Below are positions 37,375 through 45,578 of a stretch of DNA of 64,000 nucleotides, piece after piece (the first letter of the stretch is position 1; each line of letters starts with the position of its first letter). The notes under the pieces were generated by a model. That model was not told the origin of the DNA. It ran no database searches and was given only the letters and a program-made list of their open reading frames with translations. Source of the stretch: Pectobacterium actinidiae (lineage in GTDB: Bacteria; Pseudomonadota; Gammaproteobacteria; Enterobacterales; Enterobacteriaceae); assembly GCF_000803315.1 (NCBI RefSeq), contig NZ_JRMH01000002.1, positions 682,001 through 746,000 on the forward strand. The letters run 5' to 3'. The position numbers and the translations under genes were made by a program.

Positions 37375-37677
37375 TTAGGTGAGGTTTGCGGTGCGAACTG
37401 ATGCCGTCTGTTCGCTGAGTGCCATCAGCGCAGGGATCAGGTGCGCATAAGTACTGAGGTAGGTGCTGAGTTGTTGAAGGTGTTCTGTGGTGATTTCTTC
37501 AGTCAGTGATTCGCTAACATACTGTAAACCGTGGCACAACCCTTCAACCGACTCAGCGGCGATTGCGCTGAGATCGTCACGCTGAGCATGACTAAGATGA
37601 TCAACGGGTAGTGAAGCGATGAGATCTCGAAAAATAGTGATGGAACTCTCGGTAATGGCAGCATTTATCGTAGTCAT
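37375..37677 (-). CDS. Small hypothetical protein
   Basis: 100 residues, all-alpha by composition, acidic, Ser/Thr-rich (MTTINAAITESSITIFRDLIASLPVDHLSHAQRDDLSAIAAESVEG...). No signal or known domain was recognised. AAGGAGGATCGCC gives an unusually strong ribosome-binding site before the ATG, supporting expression. It lies upstream of the Fic gene on the same strand, but the motif cluster at 37260-37354 in between suggests separate transcripts. Confidence 0.65.
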   Translation of the reverse strand: MTTINAAITESSITIFRDLIASLPVDHLSHAQRDDLSAIAAESVEGLCHGLQYVSESLTEEITTEHLQQLSTYLSTYAHLIPALMALSEQTASVRTANLT

Positions 37678-38021
37678 TGGCGATCCTCCTTGAAAGTCAG
37701 TGTCGCCAATTGTCGATGCTTTTTACAGGTTCAGATACTATGAGTTTCGGAACGTCTCATTTTATTTAAAAATAAATTTATTGTACGAAAATATATATTA
37801 AAACATTGAAAGTAAAGTGATGATGGCGGAGTCATTAAATGCCACAAGCCCTATGTGAAGGTAGCCAAAAGTTCTATGCTTTCTAGCTGATTGGATTAAA
37901 GTAAACTTTAACTAATAATATATCTATCATGAGTTTTAGATATGTGATTCATGATGATTAAATAGAATACTCTCTTGATTTGTCAAAATTATCTATCGAT
38001 TTAAGACAGGAGTAAATTACT
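37678..38021. other. AT-rich intergenic region
   Basis: 344 bp between the divergent small hypothetical gene and the exported Cys-rich protein. No ORF or named repeat is visible. It must carry the promoters for both genes. The base composition (many A/T runs) differs from the core genes around it. Confidence 0.6.
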
Positions 38022-38384
38022 ATGAATATCTCTAAAATTTTCCGATCATTATTAGTTTCCTCTGTTTTTATTTTTACATCTACCGTTGCGCATGCGGGCT
38101 ATCTGGATTTTTCATCAAACTGGAATGCAGTAAGCACTGTAGACATGAGTAAAAGTTCAGCTGGAAACATTGTTTCGCAATGCCCAACGATCAGTGCTTA
38201 TTCCAACATGGCGGGGTCGACAACAGGTGCGATGGTTGTTGCTGGTCCCCATACTACAGCAACGGATAAGAACATGCATTTAACGGTGAGGCTGTATAAA
38301 AATAATAAGCATGAGAAGTCATGTCATGTTTATATTAATACTAAGCAGCAGTACACTAGCTGCAATTGTGAATATACATCCTGA
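38022..38384 (+). CDS. Small exported Cys-containing protein
   Basis: 120 residues. Clear Sec signal MNISKIFRSLLVSSVFIFTSTVAHA with cleavage before G26, leaving about 95 residues with four Cys (QCPTI, SCHVY and CNCEY), probably two disulfides in the periplasm or outside the cell. Not recognised. GACAGGAG lies 8-10 bp before the ATG. Alone on its strand in an AT-rich accessory strip; a long hairpin follows. Possible roles (small effector, envelope or inhibitor protein) are guesses. Confidence 0.7.
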   Translation: MNISKIFRSLLVSSVFIFTSTVAHAGYLDFSSNWNAVSTVDMSKSSAGNIVSQCPTISAYSNMAGSTTGAMVVAGPHTTATDKNMHLTVRLYKNNKHEKSCHVYINTKQQYTSCNCEYTS

Positions 38385-38402
38385 TTTTACATTATTTAAA
38401 AT

Positions 38403-38485
38403 TAGCAACCCATCCTGTTCATTTTAGAAAATATCAATTCAATCATCATTATTAAATTGATGAATTTGATATGGACGGGTTGCTA
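38403..38485. repeat. Long imperfect inverted repeat / hairpin
   Basis: Outer arms TAGCAACCCATCC (38403-38415) and GGACGGGTTGCTA (38473-38485) pair with one mismatch; an inner AT-rich pair (ATATCAA.../...TTGATAT) extends it. ATTTATTAATTTTTT follows, so it may terminate transcription of the small exported protein gene. Confidence 0.6.
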
Positions 38486-38669
38486 TATTTATTAATTTTT
38501 TCTGAGTAATAATCTTAATTTATCGAACAAAAATAATATTGATTTTTAAATCACCGATTTAATAACTCTACAGCGTAAAACTGCCATGAATAAGTTTTTA
38601 AATGATAAAAAGGTGTTCGGTTAATTACCTGAGAGTGAATTTCGGTAATACATGTTAGACGATGATAGT

Positions 38670-38697
38670 AAAAAAATGCCCTGAAAACAAGGCATTA
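38670..38697 (-). terminator. Intrinsic terminator after yicC
   Basis: On the minus strand, AATGCCTTG...CAGGGCATT forms a short stem followed by a seven-T run. It is 28 bp past the yicC stop codon. Confidence 0.7.
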
Positions 38698-38724
38698 TAT
38701 GAACGGTTTAAGCGATATGAAACG

Positions 38725-39588
38725 TCACTCAATATTTTGGATCTGTTCCCGCATTTGCTCGATCAGCACTTTCAACTCGATGGCTGACGCGGTGACGTCG
38801 GCGTTGATGGATTTCGAGGCCAGCGTGTTCGATTCGCGGTTGAATTCCTGCATCATGAAGTCGAGGCGGCGGCCGACGGCTTCTTCTTTTTTCAGGATTT
38901 TGTAGGTTTCTTTGACGTGAGCGTCGAGGCGGTCAAGTTCTTCGGCGACGTCGACGCGCTGCGCCATCAGCACCAGTTCCTGTTCCAGACGGTTATTTTC
39001 CAGCTGTACCTGCGCATCCTCCAGCTTGCTTTGCAGGCGCTCGCGCTGCCATAGCAGGATGTTTGGCATCTGGGCGCGGACTTTGACGACTTCGGCGCTG
39101 ACGCCAGCCAGACGCTGTTCGATCAGCCCTTTCAGCGCGTTGCCTTCGCTTTCTCGGGCGGCGATGAAGTCATCCAGCGCGCCTTCCAGTGCTACCAGCA
39201 GTTCAGCGCTGATCGCATCCAGATCCTGTTCTTCCGCCGACATCACGCCAGGCCAGCGCAGAATATCAACCGGGTTGATTTCCCCTTCGTCGCTCTGCAT
39301 TTTGACCCAGTTGGCAGCATTAACCAGCTGTTTCGCCAGCTTTTCATTCAGGATCAGCGCACTTTGCGCACTCGGGTCGAGTTCAAAACGCAGGTTGCAT
39401 TCGATCTTTCCACGGGTCAAGCGGGCGCGGATGCGCTCACGCGCGACGGGTTCGAGGCTGCGGAATTGTTCCGGTAAACGAAGATAGGTTTCCAGATAGC
39501 GCTGGTTAACGGAACGCAGTTCCCAGGCTGCGCTTCCCCAGTTGCCCTTGATTTCTCGGCGGGCGTAAGCGGTCATGCTGCGAATCAT
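38725..39588 (-). CDS. yicC: YicC-family endoribonuclease
   Basis: 287 residues, the length of E. coli YicC, an RNase of the YloC/YicC family linked to small-RNA decay. The N-terminus MIRSMTAYARREI is conserved, as are the middle RWPGVMSAEEQ and the C-terminal LKKEEAVGRRLDFMMQEFNRESNTLASKS block. The ATG at 39588 was chosen over one 7 codons earlier. In E. coli yicC lies next to rph, divergently; here the two are separated by about 10.7 kb of peptide-utilisation genes. Confidence 0.95.
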   Translation of the reverse strand: MIRSMTAYARREIKGNWGSAAWELRSVNQRYLETYLRLPEQFRSLEPVARERIRARLTRGKIECNLRFELDPSAQSALILNEKLAKQLVNAANWVKMQSDEGEINPVDILRWPGVMSAEEQDLDAISAELLVALEGALDDFIAARESEGNALKGLIEQRLAGVSAEVVKVRAQMPNILLWQRERLQSKLEDAQVQLENNRLEQELVLMAQRVDVAEELDRLDAHVKETYKILKKEEAVGRRLDFMMQEFNRESNTLASKSINADVTASAIELKVLIEQMREQIQNIE

Positions 39589-39685
39589 TGGTGCATACCT
39601 GTAAAGCAAATGATGAGGGGATTATAGCGTTGAGTCCCGCGCAGGGGATAGGAAAAACCGTCCGTGGCATGGCGTCTGTCGTGAA

Positions 39686-40594
39686 TCAGGCAGCGTAAAG
39701 CAGTGTCTCGTTCTGTCTGGCGATCTCGCGACAGCGATTTTTCATCATCTGTTTCAGCTGTAGCGTCGCCTGTGACTGTGGGTTGTCGCGGCGACTGATT
39801 AGCGTGACTTCAAAAGGCAGCGGCTGATCGATAGGGACAATTTTGAGCTGGTCGGCATAGCGACAGGCGGTAAAGAGATCGACGATGCCTGCACCGCCAC
39901 CCGCCAGCACCATGTCGGCAATCACCGAGTAGGTTTTGATGTAGAGCGACGCCGCTGGTTGTAGCGCTTTGTCGCGCAGTGCGCGGTGTACCACCTGGCC
40001 GAGCGGGTCCTGATGCTGCATCATCAGCAGATTGTTGTTGCACAGCCATTCCAGCGAGACAGGGCCGTTTATCGGGCTGTCTTTCGGCAGCAGGGCAACC
40101 ATCGTGGACTGGAACAGCGGTTCTGCCAACAGTTCGGACGGCACCTGCTGACCAAAGATCAGCGCGAAATCGAGCTGGTTTTGCAGGATGTTCTGGCACA
40201 GCGTGCTGAAGTGCTCGGTTACCAGTTCCACGTTAACCGAGGCGGCCTGCTTATGAAATTCCACCAGCGTCGGTGCCACGATCATTTGCCCGAACGCGTG
40301 TGCCGCGCCAAGCCGTACGGAGTGTGCCTTGCTGGTTTTGATTTGTTCGGTGAGCGAACTGATGCTTTGCAGATGGCTGAAAAGCTCCTGTACTTTCGGT
40401 ATCAGGCGTAGCCCTTCTTCGGTGGCGATCATTCCCTGTGTGCGACGTTCAAACAGGGAAAAACCGAGCTGCTGCTCTGCGTGATTCAATACCCGGCTGA
40501 CGTTCGGCTGAGAGACGTTGAGCAATCGGGCGGCGCCGCTGATGGTGCCTGCCTGAACAATGGCCTGGAAGATTTCAATATGGCGTAATCGCAT
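39686..40594 (-). CDS. LysR-family transcriptional regulator
   Basis: 302 residues: winged HTH at 1-62 (MRLRHIEIFQAIVQAGTISGAARLLNVSQPNVSRVL, FERRTQGM) and a ligand-binding domain from about 90 (VRLGAAHAFGQMIVAPTLVEF). Resembles regulators of amino-acid use. It lies about 200 bp downstream of the isoaspartyl-peptidase gene on the same strand, so it may control the peptide-uptake cluster or be autonomous. The start was taken at MRLRH rather than 18 codons earlier. Confidence 0.9.
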   Translation of the reverse strand: MRLRHIEIFQAIVQAGTISGAARLLNVSQPNVSRVLNHAEQQLGFSLFERRTQGMIATEEGLRLIPKVQELFSHLQSISSLTEQIKTSKAHSVRLGAAHAFGQMIVAPTLVEFHKQAASVNVELVTEHFSTLCQNILQNQLDFALIFGQQVPSELLAEPLFQSTMVALLPKDSPINGPVSLEWLCNNNLLMMQHQDPLGQVVHRALRDKALQPAASLYIKTYSVIADMVLAGGGAGIVDLFTACRYADQLKIVPIDQPLPFEVTLISRRDNPQSQATLQLKQMMKNRCREIARQNETLLYAA

Positions 40595-40792
40595 GGTTGC
40601 AGGCTCCGGCTGATGCTTTCTAATGAGCATCGTATGAGTAATAACCAAAAAGTCTGCAATTATTACGCCAGGTTATAAGGCCGTGATGAATGGTCGATAG
40701 ATAAGCGATGAGACGGTTTTGTGCACTATTTTGATGCCCAATATTGGTGCGTTGCACCTATGTTGGGCGTTCTGTTTCGATGTGCTGGCAAG

Positions 40793-41740
40793 TTAACGAT
40801 AGATATCGGCGATGGGTTCTTCTCCCACGTAGCCATAGCCGCGGTACATCCCCTCGCTGTTGAACGGCAGGGCAATGTTGCCGGCTTTGTCCACGGCAAT
40901 CATCCCGCCGCTGCCGTCCATCTGAACCAGTTTTTCCATCACCACGCGATCGCTGGCCTGTTGTAGCGTCAGCCCAGCGTATTCCATTAGTGCGGAGACA
41001 TCATAGGCAGCGACGGCGCGCATAAAGACTTCGCCGGTGCCGGTGCAGGAAACCGCCACTGTCTGGTTATTGGCGTAGCAACCCGCGCCGATAATGGGGC
41101 TATCGCCCACGCGTCCTGCCTGTTTGTTGGTCATGCCGCCCGTTGAGGTTGCCGCAGCGAGGTTGCCCGCACTGTCCAGTGCTACTGCGCCCACGGTGCC
41201 GAATTTGCGGTCGGGATCGATAGGGTCACTCTGGCCGTCATGGTCAAGGATGACGCGGCCTGAGCCTGCCTGTGCGTTATGCAACTGCTGACGGCGTTCT
41301 TCAGTGGAGAAAAATGCAGGTTCAACCCTTTCCAGACCGTGCTGCTGTGCAAAGGCTTCCGCACCGTCGGCGGTAAACATCACATGCGGGCTGGCTTCGA
41401 GTACGGTACGCGCGGCCATAATCGGGTTACGGATATGGCTGACGCAGCTCACCGCACCGGCATCCAGCGAGCGTCCGTCCATGATGCTGGCGTCCAGTTC
41501 GTGGGTTTCTGCGTGGGTGAAGACCGAGCCGTGTCCGGCGTTGAATAACGGGCACTCTTCCAGCAGACGGACGGCTTCCGTCACCGCATCCAGCGCGCTG
41601 CCGTTTTCAGCCAGAATACGCTGTCCGCTGGCGACAATCTCGGACAGCGCGGCCAGATAGCGCTGTTCTTTTTCAGCGCTCATAGCCGAGCGGGTCAGCG
41701 CACCTGCGCCACCGTGGATCACAATCACGGGTTTCGTCAT
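40793..41740 (-). CDS. iaaA: Isoaspartyl peptidase / L-asparaginase
   Basis: Ntn-hydrolase (family T2) that splits beta-aspartyl dipeptides and asparagine. 315 residues, precursor cleaved into alpha and beta chains before the catalytic Thr in FGTVGAVALDSAGNLAAATSTGG. Other blocks: VIHGGAGA at the start and NAGHGSVFT. The ATG at 41740 was chosen (MTKPVIVIHGG); the longer frame would overlap the next gene. Last of the peptidase genes in the gsi-like cluster, fitting degradation of damaged or D-containing peptides brought in by it. Confidence 0.93.
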   Translation of the reverse strand: MTKPVIVIHGGAGALTRSAMSAEKEQRYLAALSEIVASGQRILAENGSALDAVTEAVRLLEECPLFNAGHGSVFTHAETHELDASIMDGRSLDAGAVSCVSHIRNPIMAARTVLEASPHVMFTADGAEAFAQQHGLERVEPAFFSTEERRQQLHNAQAGSGRVILDHDGQSDPIDPDRKFGTVGAVALDSAGNLAAATSTGGMTNKQAGRVGDSPIIGAGCYANNQTVAVSCTGTGEVFMRAVAAYDVSALMEYAGLTLQQASDRVVMEKLVQMDGSGGMIAVDKAGNIALPFNSEGMYRGYGYVGEEPIADIYR

Positions 41741-41798
41741 GCGATAAATTCTCTTTTCAAGCGGTTTACGCCCCAGAATAGCGGCGGATAAACCGGAA

Positions 41799-42623
41799 TC
41801 AGTTTTGCGTTGTCGCCAGATAGGAAAAAGCACCCAGCAGGCTGGTGATTTCTCGCATGCTCTGCGCGGTATAACCTACGGTTATAGCATCCAAACGTTC
41901 AATGTTCGGCAGCAGACAGAATAGATCGGCCAGTACCGGTTTTGCCACCATCAGTTCGAGGCGATAGGGTGCCTGAATCCGCGAATTCAGCGTACGGTGT
42001 GCTTTTTCCACCGCCGCTTTTGCCGCGTCACGAATCACCTGACGCGCCTGTTCGGTGCTGAGGGATTCCGCTGCGTGCTGTGAAATGGCGCGTTTGACGC
42101 AAGCGTAGTCAGTCGCAGGGTAGTAGCGGGCGATCCAACTCTGGAGCGTGTCGTCACCGCTAACCAACCACAGTGGCGTTTTTTGTTCTACGCCCGCGGC
42201 GGCGTAGATGTCGCTCTCGCCCATGATTTCACCGTTGATGCGCACGCGGTAGAAAGCACGACCGTTGATGGTATGCGATAACACGCCAAACTCACCCGCC
42301 GCGCTGTGATAACCGATGAACATCAGGCCATCGAATTGCTGCTGCTCTAATCCTTCTACCATCGAATAGCCGCGCGGTTTGCCTTGTACCAACCGGGCGC
42401 GGGCGTCGATGTTTTCCGCACGCAGATTGACCATCGCCGCGTGGCTGTCGGCGACCACCACCTCTGTTGCGCCACCTGCGAATGCGCCGTCGATGGCGGC
42501 ATTCACTTCCTGCTCCATCAGGCCGCGTGCCAGTTGGTATTCCGCGGTGCCGGGGCTGCACTGCTCCGGGCGCATCACGCCAGCGATACCTTCAATATCA
42601 GCAGAGATAAACACTTTCATCAT
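41799..42623 (-). CDS. M55-family D-aminopeptidase (DppA-like)
   Basis: 274 residues. Zinc D-aminopeptidase of the DppA family, which releases N-terminal D-amino acids (D-Ala-D-Ala in Bacillus). Metal-binding residues: D.EGIAGV (residues 9-15), DSHAAMVNL (about 58-66), YHSAAGEFGVLSHT and the C-terminal E-rich part. An ATGATG pair leaves the start open by one codon; AGGA is at good spacing. It lies between the P1 peptidase and iaaA genes, giving three peptidases in a row. Confidence 0.9.
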   Translation of the reverse strand: MMKVFISADIEGIAGVMRPEQCSPGTAEYQLARGLMEQEVNAAIDGAFAGGATEVVVADSHAAMVNLRAENIDARARLVQGKPRGYSMVEGLEQQQFDGLMFIGYHSAAGEFGVLSHTINGRAFYRVRINGEIMGESDIYAAAGVEQKTPLWLVSGDDTLQSWIARYYPATDYACVKRAISQHAAESLSTEQARQVIRDAAKAAVEKAHRTLNSRIQAPYRLELMVAKPVLADLFCLLPNIERLDAITVGYTAQSMREITSLLGAFSYLATTQN

Positions 42624-42646
42624 CAGTTTCCTACGGGAGAATTTGC

Positions 42647-43723
42647 TTATGGATAAAGAGTCGCAGCCAGCCGATCCAACGCCTGTGGCAGCGTTGGGCG
42701 ATGATGGCCGCGAAAACCGGTCACGGCGTCAGCCTGAAGCATGGCGTCGAGCACCGCGTGTTCGGTGGCGTCGGCGGCGGCGCTTAACAGCGGTTCAAGC
42801 TGTGCATCCTCCGGCGGCTGTGGCTGTGGACAGGTCGAGAAGGCGACGGCGATATCGCCGGAACCGTGTCCCCAGTAGCTGCCGAGCCGTCCTAATCCTG
42901 CGCCCGCACGTTTGGCGATGCGTTTGAGCTGACGGGCGTCAAGCGGGGCATCTGTCGCCATGATAATGATGATCGATCCCGCGTCCTGCTGTGGAGCGAG
43001 CTCCGGCAGGATAGGCGCAATGGCATCGCCCATCTGCACGCCGTCCAGCGTCAGTGAGGAAAGCGTGCCGAAATTTGCCAGTACCAGCACGCCGAGTGTA
43101 GCGTTTAATTCGGGGATCAGACGCGATGCGGTGCCGATGCCGCCTTTCAGGCTAAAACAGCTCATGCCACGTCCAGCACCGACGCTGCCACGAGCGAAAC
43201 TGCCTGCTGCTGCATCCAGCGCTTGTCGCGCCATGTGTTCCGTCACCGCCAGCGCCTGAATGTCGTTCAGCCAGCCGTCGTTGCACTCCAGCGCCAGCGG
43301 GTTCACCGTCGGCAGCGTGCGTCCTAGCTCAGGGTTACGGGAAATGGCATCGCGCACCAGCGCGGTAAACAGCGTGCCGGCTGCCAGCGTATTGCTGAGC
43401 AGGATGGGCGTTTGCAGCAGCCCCAACTCCTCAATTTGTACTAGTCCGACGGGTTTGGCGAAGCCGTTGAGCACCGCCGCGCCGCAGGGCAGCGGGCGGG
43501 TAAACAGATTCTCACCGGGCGGCACAATCGCCGTGACGCCGGTTTGCACTTCGCCCGCTGCCAGCGTGCAGTGGCCGACGCGCACGCCTGCCACATCGCT
43601 AATGCGGTTATGCGGCCCGCTGGCTGAGCGCGGCGTACCCAATTGCCGCGTCGTTTTCCAGCGTTGTAGCAATAGAGCCTGCTGCTGCTGTTGATAGTCG
43701 TTCATCGGGTGATCGCCGTGCAT
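42647..43723 (-). CDS. P1-family (DmpA-like) aminopeptidase
   Basis: 358 residues of the self-processing L-aminopeptidase/D-Ala-esterase/amidase family. The nucleophile Ser is in WGHGSGDIAVAFST, where the chain is cleaved; earlier blocks are ISDVAGVRVGHCTL and FSLKGGIGTASRL. It should release N-terminal residues, including D-Ala, from short peptides. AGGAAGG precedes the ATG at 43723; a second in-frame ATG 6 codons later lacks one. The gene starts 8 bp after the permease stop codon, so it belongs to the transporter operon. Confidence 0.92.
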   Translation of the reverse strand: MHGDHPMNDYQQQQQALLLQRWKTTRQLGTPRSASGPHNRISDVAGVRVGHCTLAAGEVQTGVTAIVPPGENLFTRPLPCGAAVLNGFAKPVGLVQIEELGLLQTPILLSNTLAAGTLFTALVRDAISRNPELGRTLPTVNPLALECNDGWLNDIQALAVTEHMARQALDAAAGSFARGSVGAGRGMSCFSLKGGIGTASRLIPELNATLGVLVLANFGTLSSLTLDGVQMGDAIAPILPELAPQQDAGSIIIIMATDAPLDARQLKRIAKRAGAGLGRLGSYWGHGSGDIAVAFSTCPQPQPPEDAQLEPLLSAAADATEHAVLDAMLQADAVTGFRGHHRPTLPQALDRLAATLYP

Positions 43724-43731
43724 CGCCTTCC

Positions 43732-44631
43732 TCAGCTTTTCAGTTTGGGATCGAGCGTATCACGCAGCGCATCCCCGAGCAGGTTAAACGCCAGCACGGT
43801 GAAGAAAATTGCCAGACCGGGGAACACGCTGACGTGCCAGGCACCTGCCATCATCAAACTGCGGCTCATCGCCAGAATATTGCCCCATTCCGGTACATCC
43901 GGCTCTGGGCCGAGGCCGATGAAGCTCAGCCCTGCCGCAGTCAGGATGCTGGTGCCGATACGCATGGTGAAATAGACGATCACATTAGGCAGCGTGCCTG
44001 GCAGGATGTGGCGCATCAGTACGATGCGATCCGGCGCACCGGCGCAGCGTACCGCTTCCACATAGGCCGCCTGTTTCAGCGACAGCGTAGAGGCTCGCAC
44101 GATGCGGGCGAAGACGGGAACGCTGAAGACCGCAACGGCGATAATCACGTTATTCAGGCCAGGACCGAGGATCGCGACGACTGCAATGGCCAGCAGCATA
44201 CCGGGGAAGGCGAACAGCACGTCGGAACCGCGCATGATCAGCGTATCCACCCAGCGGCCATAGTAGCCTGCTAGCAGACCGAGCACGATGCCGACCAGCA
44301 TGCCCAGCGTGACGGAAAAGATACCGATGTATAACGAGATACGTGCGCCATAGATAATACGGCTCATCACATCACGACCGAGATCGTCGGTGCCCATCCA
44401 GTGCGCCGCTGAAGGCGGGGAAGCCAGCGATACCCAATCTGGCTCCATCGGGTTCCACGGTGCCAGCCAGGGGGCGAAAATCGCGACCAGTACCAGCAGC
44501 AGAACGAAGCTGCTGGACACCAGCGCCATCGGGTTACGGATAAAGACCTGAACGAAATCGCGCCACGGCGAACGTATCGTCTCTTCATCAAGCGTGGCTA
44601 CGGCCACGACGGGTTCGGAAGGGAGGTTCAT
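43732..44631 (-). CDS. gsiD: Peptide ABC transporter permease GsiD
   Basis: 299 residues with about six membrane segments, DppC/OppC/GsiD type: N-terminal OppC_N-like segment, then the BPD transport loop. The EAA loop is EAVRCAGAPDRIVLMRHILPGTLPN. Very close to E. coli GsiD in the C-terminal half (AIFFTVLAFNLLGDALRDTLDPKLK). Forms the membrane channel with GsiC. In E. coli the Gsi system imports glutathione; here it sits with D-aminopeptidases, so other short peptides may be the substrates. Confidence 0.94.
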   Translation of the reverse strand: MNLPSEPVVAVATLDEETIRSPWRDFVQVFIRNPMALVSSSFVLLLVLVAIFAPWLAPWNPMEPDWVSLASPPSAAHWMGTDDLGRDVMSRIIYGARISLYIGIFSVTLGMLVGIVLGLLAGYYGRWVDTLIMRGSDVLFAFPGMLLAIAVVAILGPGLNNVIIAVAVFSVPVFARIVRASTLSLKQAAYVEAVRCAGAPDRIVLMRHILPGTLPNVIVYFTMRIGTSILTAAGLSFIGLGPEPDVPEWGNILAMSRSLMMAGAWHVSVFPGLAIFFTVLAFNLLGDALRDTLDPKLKS

Positions 44632-44639
44632 CGTGTCTC

Positions 44640-45560
44640 CTAACGTAGGCGAATCGCCGGATTGACCACCGCGTACAGCAGGTCCACCAACAGGTTAATG
44701 ACAATAAATTCAAACACGAACAGCATCACCAGCGCCTGAATAACGGGCTGATCCTGCGTCTTGATCGATTCAATCAGCAGCCAACCCAGACCCGGCCAGC
44801 TAAATACGCTCTCGACCACGATGGAGCCACCGAGCAGGAAGCCAAATTGCAGCCCGAGCATGGTGATGACCGGGATCAGTGCGTTACGCATCACATGCTT
44901 CCAGGTGACTAGCCGATTGCGCAGCCCCTTGGAACGAGCGGTGCGGACGTAGTCTTCCTGTGCGACTTCCAGAAACGCGGAGCGGGTAAAGCGCGCCATG
45001 ACGGCGGCTACCGATGCCCCGAGCGTCAGCGCGGGCAGAATGATGTCGCTGGGCTGATTAAAACCGCTGACGGAAAAGACGCCGAACGGCATAGCCACAA
45101 ATTGAATCAGCAGCAGGCCGAGCCAGAATGGCGGCATGGAAATCCCGCCGACGGCAAAGCTCATCAGCGTCCAGTCCTGCCATTTGCCCCGCTTGAGCGC
45201 GGACACCACGCCGATCAGCAGGCCAAGCAGCACCGACCAGACGAAGCCTGCCAACGCCAGCCACATGGTGGGCATAAAGCTCTTGCTGATGACGTCGATG
45301 ACCGGCTGCTGCGTACGGTACGTCACCCCCAGATCGCCGCTGAATAAGCCGCCGATCCAGTTGATATACTGCTGCGGCAGCGGGTCGTTCAATCCTAGCT
45401 GCTGACGGGCGGCTTCCACCGCCTCAATCGTCGCATCAGCCCCTGCGTAAATACGTGCCGGGTCACCCGGCAACAGCTTGATAAAACCGAACACTAACAG
45501 GGAGACCACCAGTAGAACCGGGATCATTTCCAGCAAACGTCGGACGATATAAGCAAACAT
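44640..45560 (-). CDS. gsiC: Peptide ABC transporter permease GsiC
   Basis: 306 residues, DppB/OppB/GsiC-type permease: RRLLEMIPVLLVVSLLVFGFIKLLPGDPA at the start, EAA loop EDYVRTARSKGLRNRLVTWKHVMRNALIPV and the end LLYAVVNPAIRLR. About six membrane segments. Partner of GsiD. It lies between the binding-protein gene (18 bp upstream) and gsiD (8 bp downstream) and is clearly co-transcribed. Confidence 0.94.
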   Translation of the reverse strand: MFAYIVRRLLEMIPVLLVVSLLVFGFIKLLPGDPARIYAGADATIEAVEAARQQLGLNDPLPQQYINWIGGLFSGDLGVTYRTQQPVIDVISKSFMPTMWLALAGFVWSVLLGLLIGVVSALKRGKWQDWTLMSFAVGGISMPPFWLGLLLIQFVAMPFGVFSVSGFNQPSDIILPALTLGASVAAVMARFTRSAFLEVAQEDYVRTARSKGLRNRLVTWKHVMRNALIPVITMLGLQFGFLLGGSIVVESVFSWPGLGWLLIESIKTQDQPVIQALVMLFVFEFIVINLLVDLLYAVVNPAIRLR

Positions 45561-45578
45561 GGCGTTCTCCCTGACCGG

